The notes beneath the pieces are model-generated. The model did no database searches, was not told the origin of the DNA, and saw nothing but the letters and a program-made list of their open reading frames with translations. From Proteiniphilum saccharofermentans (GTDB lineage: Bacteria; Bacteroidota; Bacteroidia; Bacteroidales; Dysgonomonadaceae): DNA of 64,000 nucleotides. The position numbers were made by a program, and so were the translations under genes. The DNA lies in NCBI RefSeq assembly GCF_900095135.1, contig NZ_LT605205.1, positions 1,798,001 to 1,862,000 of the forward strand. The letters are read 5' to 3'. Shown here in pieces: positions 52,137 to 62,203 of the stretch; position 1 is the stretch's first letter, and every line of letters starts with the position of its first letter.

Positions 52137-52607
52137 TTAGTAGAAGTTGTGGAAAGGATATATGATCTTTGCAATGGGAAGTCCTATTTGGATATTTCTA
52201 AAAAAAGATGCATAAAAGTGTACAAAATTGCTGATCCTTTCTTCAATAACAATTAGATCGATGTTATTCTTTATATAAAGAAAAGAGAAAGTTGTGAAAA
52301 TATGGGTTGTTTCATTCGGACAATTGGAAGGAGAAAACAGATGCTCCATAACCGAATCACGTACAAATTTCAAATTGCCTGTATTATCATCTTTCTGAGC
52401 TTGATTTTCATGAGTATCGTGTAGATCCCTTTCCGACACCTTCATTACATGGCCCTGAGCGGTTTCGGTTCTATCTGAGAAAAGGGAGATACCCGAAGAC
52501 AACAGGCCAAAAGAACCTGTCGTATGATCCAACAACAGGAACTGTCCTAGCATCGACTGCAAAGTAATGGAAAGACAAAATAGATATATAATGATTCGCT
52601 TCACCAT
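52137..52607 (-). CDS. Unrecognised small protein inside the atp operon
   Basis: The 156-residue frame has an N-terminal hydrophobic segment (RIIIYLFCLSITLQSMLGQF, probable signal peptide). A polar middle region follows (HVMKVSERDLHDTHENQAQK), with a second moderately hydrophobic stretch near the end. I recognise no family. It lies between atpB and atpE in the same orientation, with 181 bp and 285 bp on either side, much looser than the other atp genes. Base composition is more AT-rich than atpB or atpA. It may be an insertion, a lineage-specific accessory to ATP synthase, or a non-coding frame; real coding is likely but not certain. Confidence 0.55.
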   Translation of the reverse strand: MVKRIIIYLFCLSITLQSMLGQFLLLDHTTGSFGLLSSGISLFSDRTETAQGHVMKVSERDLHDTHENQAQKDDNTGNLKFVRDSVMEHLFSPSNCPNETTHIFTTFSFLYIKNNIDLIVIEERISNFVHFYASFFRNIQIGLPIAKIIYPFHNFY

Positions 52608-52788
52608 GAATAACTTATTTATCTGAAAAATAACCTTATTTCCATTGAATAATTTCCTGCCCGGTTCACAAAGCAGAAATCAATCCTGGCAAAGTTAATG
52701 AAACTATTTGTGGAAGATCGTTGTATTTCGGATTATTTAACATCACTTCGTTTCTAAATAACAAACATTTCACCGCTGATGCCGAAAC

Positions 52789-53889
52789 TTATGCAGCCTT
52801 CTCTGTTTCAACCGCTTTCTTCTTTTCGAAATGGGATTCTATTCGTGCGAGGCCAATAAAGACAGCTGAAAGCAGCGTGAAGACATATGCCTGAATATAA
52901 GCGATAAATAACTCCACTAGATCGATAAAAACGGTGAAGATAACCGACAGGACAGTCATGGAAGTGTTGATGGCCATCCCCATGCTCGCCGTGATGAAAA
53001 TAAGCATTGTCAGTCCTAATACGATGGAGTGTCCGGCCATCATATTTGCAAAAAGACGGATCATTAATGCAAAAGGCTTGGTGAACGTCCCCACAATCTC
53101 CACTATCGGCATCAAAGGGATAGGCACCTTAAGCCAGGTAGGGACATCAGGCCATAAGATCTCCTTGTAATACTCTTTTGTTCCCGTCAGGTTGACTATC
53201 AGGAATGTAGCAACAGCAAGCACGAGTGTTACGGCTATGTTTCCCGTCACATTAGCTCCTCCCGGAAAGAGAGGAATTAATCCCAACAGGTTATTCGTGA
53301 AGATAAAGAAGAAGACGGTAAGCAGATAAGGGGCATATCTTTGATAATCTTTGCCGATGGAAGGTTTTATCACTTCATCATTGATAGAGAGGACGAGCAT
53401 CTCGATCAATCCAGTGAACCCTTTCCGGGGTTTCATCGGATCTCGCTTCAGTGAGTGGGCTACCCCCATAATGATTAGTATAACCAGTAAGGAGGCAAAC
53501 AGCAGTGAGGCTGCATTTTTGGTGAGTGAGAGATCAAGTGGGCGAGAGGCACTTCCGTCTGCATCCGTTTCCATGATCTTTCCCTTGTATTTCCCTTCAG
53601 CTGCGATCTCAAATCCTTTATAAGAGTTTGCCCCGTGGTGAAAATGTGAAGAGGGGAACAGGTGCCATCCCGTGGTTTTACTGTGCAATATTACCGGAAG
53701 GGGAATAGCGATATACTTAGTGCCGTTACTCACAATCTGCCATTCATAAGAATCTGCCAAATGTTCCGTGATGAACTCTTTTGCATTTAGTTCCTCCTTT
53801 GCTTCATCCTGGTTTGATGCCCATACCGGAGAAGCTGTGAGAAAAAGAATCAGTGACAGACCTGATATATATAATGCTCGTTTCATCAT
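52789..53889 (-). CDS. atpB: ATP synthase a subunit
   Basis: The 366-residue protein has a signal-like start (ALYISGLSLILFLTASPVWA) and an N-terminal extracytoplasmic extension of about 130 residues, common in Bacteroidota. The Fo a subunit follows, with FTNNLLGLIPLFPGGANVTG and the essential arginine in IRLFANMMAGHSIVLG (about 283-298), then AYIQAYVFTLLSAVFIG near the end. It forms the ion half-channels. The first bases overlap the end of the AtpI-like gene by 4 bp. Confidence 0.95.
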   Translation of the reverse strand: MMKRALYISGLSLILFLTASPVWASNQDEAKEELNAKEFITEHLADSYEWQIVSNGTKYIAIPLPVILHSKTTGWHLFPSSHFHHGANSYKGFEIAAEGKYKGKIMETDADGSASRPLDLSLTKNAASLLFASLLVILIIMGVAHSLKRDPMKPRKGFTGLIEMLVLSINDEVIKPSIGKDYQRYAPYLLTVFFFIFTNNLLGLIPLFPGGANVTGNIAVTLVLAVATFLIVNLTGTKEYYKEILWPDVPTWLKVPIPLMPIVEIVGTFTKPFALMIRLFANMMAGHSIVLGLTMLIFITASMGMAINTSMTVLSVIFTVFIDLVELFIAYIQAYVFTLLSAVFIGLARIESHFEKKKAVETEKAA

Positions 53890-54326
53890 AACTCAATATC
53901 CTTTCGGGAGTTTTTTTGCTGTTTATCCTTATATTTAAAATAGAGTTCCATTCTGATGTAGATATATGTTTCCCAAATCAGGTTGACAAGATAGAAAATG
54001 ATAAAGATAATCGCGAAATTACGAATATGAGGCTTGTCTAAAAACCAATATATGAGTATGAGTATAACCGACATGAATATCTTAATCATGCGCATAAGCA
54101 TATAGAGGTTGACCATCTTTTTGGGTTCGTCGACGGGAGTGCGCCTGAACTGAAAAATGAAAATGAGCCCCATCAGATAGAAAAAGAGAGGAATAATGAA
54201 GTAGTAGTCAACCATCGTTTCCGGAAAGAACTTATTCAGGATAAACCAAATGCCGGATCCCGTAATGAGTAGCATGATTGTATGAACGATAAGAAAATAT
54301 ATTGTGAGCTTCTTCATTATTTTCAA
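53886..54326 (-). CDS. Four-helix membrane protein at the AtpI position
   Basis: The 146-residue protein has four predicted membrane helices (IYFLIVHTIMLLITGSGIWF; YFIIPLFFYLMGLIFIFQF; IKIFMSVILILIYWFL; FAIIFIIFYLVNLIWETYI). Sequence similarity to AtpI is not obvious. The position between atpC and atpB, overlapping both by 4 bp, suggests a role in ring or Fo assembly like AtpI's. Function inferred from position only. Confidence 0.75.
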   Translation of the reverse strand: MKIMKKLTIYFLIVHTIMLLITGSGIWFILNKFFPETMVDYYFIIPLFFYLMGLIFIFQFRRTPVDEPKKMVNLYMLMRMIKIFMSVILILIYWFLDKPHIRNFAIIFIIFYLVNLIWETYIYIRMELYFKYKDKQQKNSRKDIEL

Positions 54327-54565
54327 TGGATTTTATCAATACAAACCGTTACTTTATTGTCGTGCATTTCCATTAATCCGTCTGAAACTTCGATCTGCCG
54401 GATTTTACCCTTCACTATGAAAGAAAGTACTCCTTTTGTCAGCGATGAAATAATGGGAGCATGGTTGTTCAGTATCTGGAATGATCCCAACATACCTGGT
54501 AGGGTAATGGAGTCTGCCTCACCTCTATAAAAAACAGATTCGGGTGTAAGAATTTCCAGCGTCAT
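54323..54565 (-). CDS. atpC: ATP synthase epsilon subunit, short form
   Basis: The 80-residue protein is the beta-sandwich domain only (LEILTPESVFYRGEADSITL; PGMLGSFQILNNHAPIISSL). The C-terminal helical domain that brakes ATP hydrolysis in other bacteria is absent; short forms are usual in Bacteroidota. It overlaps the next gene by 4 bp. Upstream is a second array of 10-bp repeats separating it from atpD. Confidence 0.92.
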   Translation of the reverse strand: MTLEILTPESVFYRGEADSITLPGMLGSFQILNNHAPIISSLTKGVLSFIVKGKIRQIEVSDGLMEMHDNKVTVCIDKIH

Positions 54566-54569
54566 ATAT

Positions 54570-54735
54570 CTAAATTACCAATTACTAATTACCAATTACC
54601 AATTAATTGAAAATAGAACTAAGAACCAAGGATCAAGACACAAGATTTGGAATTCAATCTTATTCAATCTTATTCAATCTTACTCAATCTTACTCAATCT
54701 TAGTCAATCTCAGTCAATCTTAAATCAATAAATCA
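54570..54735. repeat. Repeat-rich gap between atpD and atpC, with seven 10-bp units
   Basis: Near 54575 there are AATTACCAATTACT-like units. From 54655 to about 54722 there are seven units of 10 bp; on the coding strand they read AGATTGANTA. They share the GATTGA core with the array after atpH. Confidence 0.85.
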
Positions 54736-54745
54736 TCACATCAGG

Positions 54746-56281
<1,536 letters not shown>

Positions 56282-56364
56282 TCAGTGATGGCTACAGGGC
56301 AAAGATACAAAATAAAACGACTGTGCGAATAATTTTAATTTTATTTGCACAATCGTCGAAAAAG

Positions 56365-56437
56365 AGCCACAAGCGAGACTTGAACTCGCGACCGACGCGT
56401 TACGAATGCGTTACTCTACCAACTGAGCTATTGTGGC
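56365..56437 (-). tRNA. tRNA-Thr (anticodon CGT)
   Basis: On the minus strand acceptor GCCACAA pairs with TTGTGGC, the D arm has AGCTCAGTTGGTAGAG, the anticodon loop is TTCGTAA (CGT), and the T arm is GCGAGTTCAAGTCTCGC. CCA is not encoded. The anticodon stem closes with an A-C mismatch next to the loop (ACGCA/CGCGT), where most tRNA-Thr have A-U. It lies between secDF and atpD, all three on the minus strand. Confidence 0.95.
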
Positions 56438-56506
56438 TTGTAAAGAGAGTGCAAAAGTAAAAAAAATAATGATATTTGCCAATCACTTCCGATTTTTTAA
56501 GGGTAA

Positions 56507-56537
56507 CAAAAAACGGGCAACCAAATGGCTGCCCGTT
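56507..56537 (-). terminator. Rho-independent terminator of secDF
   Basis: On the minus strand AACGGGCAGCC pairs with GGTTGCCCGTT around ATTT, followed by TTTT. It lies 22 bp after the secDF stop and 70 bp before the tRNA. Confidence 0.88.
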
Positions 56538-56558
56538 CCCTTGTTAATCAGAAAACTG

Positions 56559-59507
56559 TTACTTGTCCAATTTCTTTTTATCTTGCTGATTCAACATAAG
56601 CTTGTAGGCGACAGGTGAAGCGACGAATAAACTGGTAATTGTCCCCACTACCACACCGATAAGCATGGCGAACACAAAACTTCTCACGGCGTCACCACCG
56701 AAAATAAGAATACAAATGATCACAAGGATAGTACTCAAACCGGTGTTGATGGTACGAGCCAAGGTTGCGTTCATTGAGTCGTTGAAGAGCTCCCTCAATC
56801 CCCGCTTCGGATAGAGTTGCCTGTATTCACGCACACGATCGAACACCACCACCTTGTCGTTAATGGAATATCCCACGATGGTGAGGATAGCCGCCACGAA
56901 CGTCTGGTCCATTTCCATGGAGAAAGGCATGACTTTCCAAAGCAATGAATACAATCCCACTACAGCGAAAGTGTCGATAGAAAGCGCAGCCACCGTTCCC
57001 ACGGAGAATCCCCAGTTGCGGAAACGCGAAAGGATATAGATACCCATACAAACGAGAGCTATGAAGAGTGCCAGGAATGCATTCCGGATCATATCTTCAG
57101 CAATACTCGGTCCTACTTTCTGAGAACTCTGTATATGGTCGTCGATTGTTTTTCCGGGTGTTATGAATTCTTTTAATCCTTGTCCCAGCAGATCACGTAA
57201 TTGATCTTCCACGCCGGCACCTTCCTCTTCAATCATATAGTTGGTGGAGATACGCACCTGATTACTGGACCCGATAGTGATAGCGCGAACCGATTCGTTG
57301 AGATAGGGGTTAAGGGCATTTTCCACATCACTCACACGGACTGGTTGATCGAAACGGACAATATAGTTACGACCTCCTGTGAAGTCGATACCTGAATTCA
57401 ATCCAAGCGTAAAGAGTGAGATAACGCTGACTACTACAAAAACTCCGATCGCTATGAGTACCTTCTTGCTGTTGTGAATAAAATCGAAACTATACTCTTT
57501 GAAGATGGCTTTTGAGAATCCCGTATTGAAAGTGAGGTGTAACCATTTATCTTTGGATAACCGGCTTTCGTATACCAGACGGGTAATAAATACGGCTGTA
57601 AGGAACGAAACGGCAATACCGATGATCAGGGTAATAGCAAATCCCCTGATAGCTCCTACACCGAAAATGGCAAGGATGATACCGGTGATAATGGTCGTGA
57701 GGTTGGAGTCGAAGATGGCCGAGAAAGCGTTCTTGTAACCGTCTTCCAATGCCCGTCGGAGTGTCTTACCTGCCGCAAGTTCCTCCTTGATACGCTCATT
57801 GATAAGTACGTTGGCATCCACCGCCATCGCGAGTGAGAGTATCATACCCGCAATACCCGGAAGGGTGAGTACGGCCTGGAATGCCGCGAGCGCTCCCAGA
57901 GTGAAGAAGAAGTTGAGTAGCAAGGCTCCATTAATCACCATACCCGGAATAAAACCGTAGAGCATACAGGTGAAGATAAAGAGCACTGCCAGGGCAATTA
58001 CAAAGGAGATAAATCCGTCGCGGATGGCTTCCTGTCCCAATGAAGGGCCTACCACGTCTTCCTGTACGATACGGACACCGGCTTGCATCTTACCCGATTT
58101 AAGCACGTTCTCCAGGTCCTGTGCTTCCTGCGGTGTGAAATTGCCGGTGATGTTGGAGCGACCTCCGTCGATACGCTGATTGACATTTGGTGCTGAATAG
58201 ACATATCCGTCGAGTACGATGGCGATAGCCTTCCCGATCTCGGCGCCTGTGATAGTCGCCCAGCGGCTGGCACCACTCGAATTCATCGTCATGTTTACTT
58301 CCCAGGCCGATCCCTGTTGTCCCTGATCGGCACGGGCATTGGTTACCACGTCTCCATCCAATGCAGGGCCGCGTTTGCTTCCATCACCTTTGAGGGCGAA
58401 TAACTGGAAGTAAGTCTCACGCTGGTCGATGGGTTTGAATCCCCATTTAAACCGTACGTCGGCGGGGAATATATCTTTGTATCTGTTCAGGAGGAAATTC
58501 ACCTCAGCGGTATCGAGCTTCGACACGGTTCCTACTACCGGCCCCGCAGCCCCTCCCATTGCGAAGTAGGGTTCATTGAAATACTCCACAAAGCTTTTGT
58601 TGATGACGATCTTTTCCCCTTCCTCTTCGAACAGAGGTAATGAAAGTGAATCACCCTGCAGAAGTGAATCACCGGCTATAGCGTCCTCTTCGGCTTCTGT
58701 CTCAGCAGTAGTGGTATCAGTGGTAGCCTGGGCCGATCTTTGCGCCATGGCATATTCGCTTGACCGCGCATTCATTTCGTTGAAGTAGGCTGCCAGTTCA
58801 CTCACATTGTATGTTTTCCAGAATTCGAGGTTGGCACTTCCCTGCAAAAGGTTACGTACACGTTCCGGTTCTGTAATTCCGGGGAGCTCCACCAAAATGC
58901 GTTCTGCGCGATCCAGTTTCTGGATGTTGGGAGCAACTACCCCGAAACGGTCGATACGCGTAGCCAATACATTGAAAGAATTATTGGCTACACTGGTCAA
59001 CTCATTACGCAATATAGCGATTACCTCATCGTTGGTAGCGGTGGGACGTACCCTGTCACCCATCGTAATGCTGTAGATATTGGCCAGCCTGCCTTCGGGC
59101 GCTATCCGTTCATAGTTCTGCCGGAATAGCGTGATGAAGTCAGATGAACTACCACGGCGGTTTTGAACGATAGTCTCTCTCAATGCCTGATTGAATTGAG
59201 GGTCATCGGTATTGGCCAGTGATGCGAGTACCTGTGCCGCATCAATTTCGAGGATAACGTTCATCCCCCCTTTCAGGTCGAGTCCTAGTCCGATTTCCTT
59301 AGCACGAACCTGCTTAAGCGTATAATTCAGATACACTTTCTCAGTAGAGAGGGAATCAAGATACTGATTCTTCAGAGCTAAGTCTCCATTGGCGTATTGA
59401 TCCGCTTTCTTGTTGTATTGTCTCCCCACTATAGTAAAAGAGAGATAAAACAAACTGATAAGAGTCAGGATAATACTGAAAACTTTAATGAATCCTTTGT
59501 TTTGCAT
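56559..59507 (-). CDS. secDF: Protein translocase subunit SecDF (fused)
   Basis: The 982-residue fusion of SecD and SecF is normal for Bacteroidota. SecD part: membrane helix 1 (FSIILTLISLFYLSFTIV), LGLDLKGGMNVILEID at about 51-66, a long periplasmic domain, helices about 505-650 (MILSLAMAVDANVLINERIK). SecF part: from about 680, GLNSGIDFTGGRNYIVRFDQ at about 691-710 and the last five helices, with GYSINDKVVVFDRVRE at about 885-900. It uses the proton gradient to help pull proteins through SecYEG. A low-complexity TTAETEAEEDAIAGDS stretch occurs near 265. Confidence 0.96.
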   Translation of the reverse strand: MQNKGFIKVFSIILTLISLFYLSFTIVGRQYNKKADQYANGDLALKNQYLDSLSTEKVYLNYTLKQVRAKEIGLGLDLKGGMNVILEIDAAQVLASLANTDDPQFNQALRETIVQNRRGSSSDFITLFRQNYERIAPEGRLANIYSITMGDRVRPTATNDEVIAILRNELTSVANNSFNVLATRIDRFGVVAPNIQKLDRAERILVELPGITEPERVRNLLQGSANLEFWKTYNVSELAAYFNEMNARSSEYAMAQRSAQATTDTTTAETEAEEDAIAGDSLLQGDSLSLPLFEEEGEKIVINKSFVEYFNEPYFAMGGAAGPVVGTVSKLDTAEVNFLLNRYKDIFPADVRFKWGFKPIDQRETYFQLFALKGDGSKRGPALDGDVVTNARADQGQQGSAWEVNMTMNSSGASRWATITGAEIGKAIAIVLDGYVYSAPNVNQRIDGGRSNITGNFTPQEAQDLENVLKSGKMQAGVRIVQEDVVGPSLGQEAIRDGFISFVIALAVLFIFTCMLYGFIPGMVINGALLLNFFFTLGALAAFQAVLTLPGIAGMILSLAMAVDANVLINERIKEELAAGKTLRRALEDGYKNAFSAIFDSNLTTIITGIILAIFGVGAIRGFAITLIIGIAVSFLTAVFITRLVYESRLSKDKWLHLTFNTGFSKAIFKEYSFDFIHNSKKVLIAIGVFVVVSVISLFTLGLNSGIDFTGGRNYIVRFDQPVRVSDVENALNPYLNESVRAITIGSSNQVRISTNYMIEEEGAGVEDQLRDLLGQGLKEFITPGKTIDDHIQSSQKVGPSIAEDMIRNAFLALFIALVCMGIYILSRFRNWGFSVGTVAALSIDTFAVVGLYSLLWKVMPFSMEMDQTFVAAILTIVGYSINDKVVVFDRVREYRQLYPKRGLRELFNDSMNATLARTINTGLSTILVIICILIFGGDAVRSFVFAMLIGVVVGTITSLFVASPVAYKLMLNQQDKKKLDK

Positions 59508-59638
59508 TTCAATATTACTTTTTGTTTTACTATTTATTTTCAGGTTATGAACTCCGTATACGTAAAAACAAAGGCATGTTGGATGCCTTTTTATTTAGAG
59601 CGTGCAAATATACGTTTTTTTTATCTTTTTAAGAACAA

Positions 59639-59677
59639 TATCACCGGATAATTTTTCTCGAAAATTATCCGGTGATA
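59639..59677. terminator. Long perfect hairpin between the M3 peptidase gene and secDF
   Basis: TATCACCGGATAATTTT pairs with AAAATTATCCGGTGATA (17 bp) around a 5-base loop. It lies 38 bp after the peptidase stop on the minus strand; T-richness follows only after a gap, so it is a probable terminator. Confidence 0.7.
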
Positions 59678-59714
59678 AAGCAAGGTGGAAGATATATGGG
59701 ATGCAGTCAATAAT

Positions 59715-61835
59715 TTATTCGATAAATCCTCTGTTTTTTAGCAGATATACCGGATTGGGTTCTGCACCGCGGAATCTTTTATAGAGTTCCATCGGATCGT
59801 CGGAATTACCTTTCGACAAAACGTTATCCCTGAATTTCGCAGCTGTGGTTTTATCGAAAATCCCATTCTCTACAAATGCCTGGAAGGCATCGGCATCGAG
59901 CACTTCTGCCCAGAGGTATGCGTAATATCCGGCAGAGTACCCACCACTGAAGATATGTGAGAAATAGGTACTGCGGTAACGGGGAATAATTTCATCGATC
60001 AGCCCGATCTTTTCCATAGATTTTTTCTCGAATTCACGTACATCGAAAGACTTTACTGTGCCCTGGGTATGATAATCCATATCGAGTAACGCTGCCGCGA
60101 CAAATTCGGTAGTGATAAATCCCATATTGAATTTGGATGCTGCATCGATTTTCGCAATCAGCTCATCGGGAATCACTTCGCCTGTTTGATAATGTCTGGC
60201 GTAAAGTTTCAGTACTTCGGGATGAAATGCCCAATGTTCCATGATCTGTGACGGAAGTTCCACGAAATCCCGTGAAACGCTTGTGCCGGCTACACTGCTA
60301 TAGGTGACGTTCGACATCATGCCATGCAAGGCGTGTCCGAATTCATGAAAGAGTGTTTCTACTTCATCGAGAGTGAGTAGCGACGGAGTTGTCCCGGTGG
60401 GACGGGTAAAGTTGCCTACGTTGTAAATAAGGGGACGGATATTTTCACCTTCTATTACCTGCTGTCCGCGGAAGCTGCTCATCCATGCACCGGCGTTCTT
60501 ACCTGTACGAGGGAAGTAGTCAGTATAAAATACCGCTAAATGGGAACCATCGGCATCAAGTACCTCGTAGGCTTCTACCTCGGGGTGATATACCGGAACG
60601 TTTTCTAATTTCCTGAAATTTAGTCCGAATAACCGGTTGGCTACTTCGAACACCCCTTCGCGTACATTCTCCATCTTGAAGTAAGGCTTGATCTCTTCTT
60701 CGTTGAGTGAATATTTCTGCTGGCGGAGTTTTTCGGTATAATACCACCAGTCCCAGGATGCCAGCTTAAAGTTGCCTCCTTCGGCATCGATCAGTTTTTG
60801 GAGTTCTGCTGCTTCTTTTTTTGCCTGAGGCAGCGCATATGCCCAAACATCATTGAGCAGTTTGTAAACGTTCTCCGGTGTTTTTGCCATACTTTCTTCA
60901 AGCACAAAATCGGCATGTGCCTTATAACCTAGCATTTGTGCTTTTTCAATACGCAGGTTCACTATATCGTTGATGATCTGTTTATTGTCATTCTTGTTAT
61001 CGTTATCACCACGCATATACATGGCTTTGTATAGTTTTTCACGGAGGTCACGTTTTTCTGAATATTGCAGGAAGGGGAGCCAGCTTGGCTTTTGCAGGCC
61101 GAATACCCATTTCCCTTCTTCACCGGCAGCGTTGGCAGCCTCTGCTGCAGCGGCAATAACACCTTCGGGAAGTCCTGCGAGATCTTCCTCATTATCTATC
61201 ACTAATTTGAAATCGTTGGTCTCATTCAACAGGTTATTTCCGAACGCAAGGGTAAGTGAGGATAATTCCTTGTTGATCTCACGCAATCTCGACTTTTCTG
61301 CTTCACTTAACAGTATCCCTGAGCGTACAAAATTCTTGTAATAATTATCCAACACCCGGTATTGTTCGGTATTAAGATTCATGCCCGTGGTGTCGTCGTG
61401 CAGCGTTTTGATGCGGTTGAATAATTTTTCGTTCAAATTGATATTGTCACGATGTTCCGACAAAAGAGGAGAGAGTTCCACGGCCAACGCCTGAATGGAG
61501 TCGTTGGTTTCAGCGCTTCTCAAACCGTAAAATACGCGGGAGACACGGGTCAGTATCCTTCCACTGTTTTCCATTGCCACAATGGTGTTTTCGAAAGTGG
61601 GCGCTTCGGAATTATTCGCAATGGCTTCAATCTCCTTAGCTTCTTCTTCCATTCCTTTCAGGAAGGCCGGTTTGTAATCTTCAAAAGAGATCCGGTCGAA
61701 AGGAGGCATACCGAACGGGGTATCGTATTCGGTGTAAAAAATGGCGCCGGGCTCACCACCGGTTTTACCGGTATTGGCGTTGTTGCAGGCAAGTAATGTC
61801 ATAACTGCTAATAAAATAAAAAGAAATTTTCTCAT
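59715..61835 (-). CDS. M3-family oligopeptidase lipoprotein (Dcp-like)
   Basis: The protein is 706 residues from ATG 61835 (MRKFLFILLAVMTLLACNN, lipobox LLAC). The M3 thermolysin-like domain has the zinc motif HEFGHALHGM (about 494-503) with the third ligand glutamate further on, and typical Dcp features (MAKTPENVYKLLNDVWAYAL; GGYSAGYYAYLWAEVLDADA near the end). It removes dipeptides from short peptides; the lipid anchor places it in the envelope. The MITE at 61904-62094 lies about 70 bp upstream of its start. Confidence 0.92.
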   Translation of the reverse strand: MRKFLFILLAVMTLLACNNANTGKTGGEPGAIFYTEYDTPFGMPPFDRISFEDYKPAFLKGMEEEAKEIEAIANNSEAPTFENTIVAMENSGRILTRVSRVFYGLRSAETNDSIQALAVELSPLLSEHRDNINLNEKLFNRIKTLHDDTTGMNLNTEQYRVLDNYYKNFVRSGILLSEAEKSRLREINKELSSLTLAFGNNLLNETNDFKLVIDNEEDLAGLPEGVIAAAAEAANAAGEEGKWVFGLQKPSWLPFLQYSEKRDLREKLYKAMYMRGDNDNKNDNKQIINDIVNLRIEKAQMLGYKAHADFVLEESMAKTPENVYKLLNDVWAYALPQAKKEAAELQKLIDAEGGNFKLASWDWWYYTEKLRQQKYSLNEEEIKPYFKMENVREGVFEVANRLFGLNFRKLENVPVYHPEVEAYEVLDADGSHLAVFYTDYFPRTGKNAGAWMSSFRGQQVIEGENIRPLIYNVGNFTRPTGTTPSLLTLDEVETLFHEFGHALHGMMSNVTYSSVAGTSVSRDFVELPSQIMEHWAFHPEVLKLYARHYQTGEVIPDELIAKIDAASKFNMGFITTEFVAAALLDMDYHTQGTVKSFDVREFEKKSMEKIGLIDEIIPRYRSTYFSHIFSGGYSAGYYAYLWAEVLDADAFQAFVENGIFDKTTAAKFRDNVLSKGNSDDPMELYKRFRGAEPNPVYLLKNRGFIE

Positions 61836-61903
61836 TCGACTTCTAATTAAATATGATTTAAACAATTGAAAAAAACCTGGGTAATCGGTTTCATATAAAA
61901 TAA

Positions 61904-62094
61904 GAAACTGTTTTGAATTTTACGAGTAATTATTTTACACTTATTTTTTCACTCTTTCATCTTGTTTTTTGCCCTTTTTTGCGCCTTCGAATTTTCATTT
62001 CTTTCAAGTAGCCCGCTACATTTCAATAAATGAAAATCCAAATCCATCAAAAAATTACTAAAAAACAATTGATGAAAAAATTCAAAACAGTTTC
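61904..62094 (-). mobile_element. MITE-like element, subfamily 2 (copy D)
   Basis: 191 bp, inverted relative to copy B (15281-15471) and differing from it at one base. Flanks TAA at 61901-61903 and 62095-62097. It lies in the promoter region of the M3 peptidase gene and could affect its expression. Confidence 0.85.
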
Positions 62095-62203
62095 TAAGTG
62101 CAAAGTTACAATTTTTACTTAAATATCGAAAAGTATCCATTGATTGTTTGCCCTTTACCCTGTTTTTTTACATTATTGAAGGTCAATATTTTTCTGTCAG
62201 ATA

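Noticed and set aside
54323-54565. atpC as a truncated pseudogene
   Set aside because: The missing C-terminal helical domain is normal for short epsilon subunits in this phylum and the beta-sandwich is complete.
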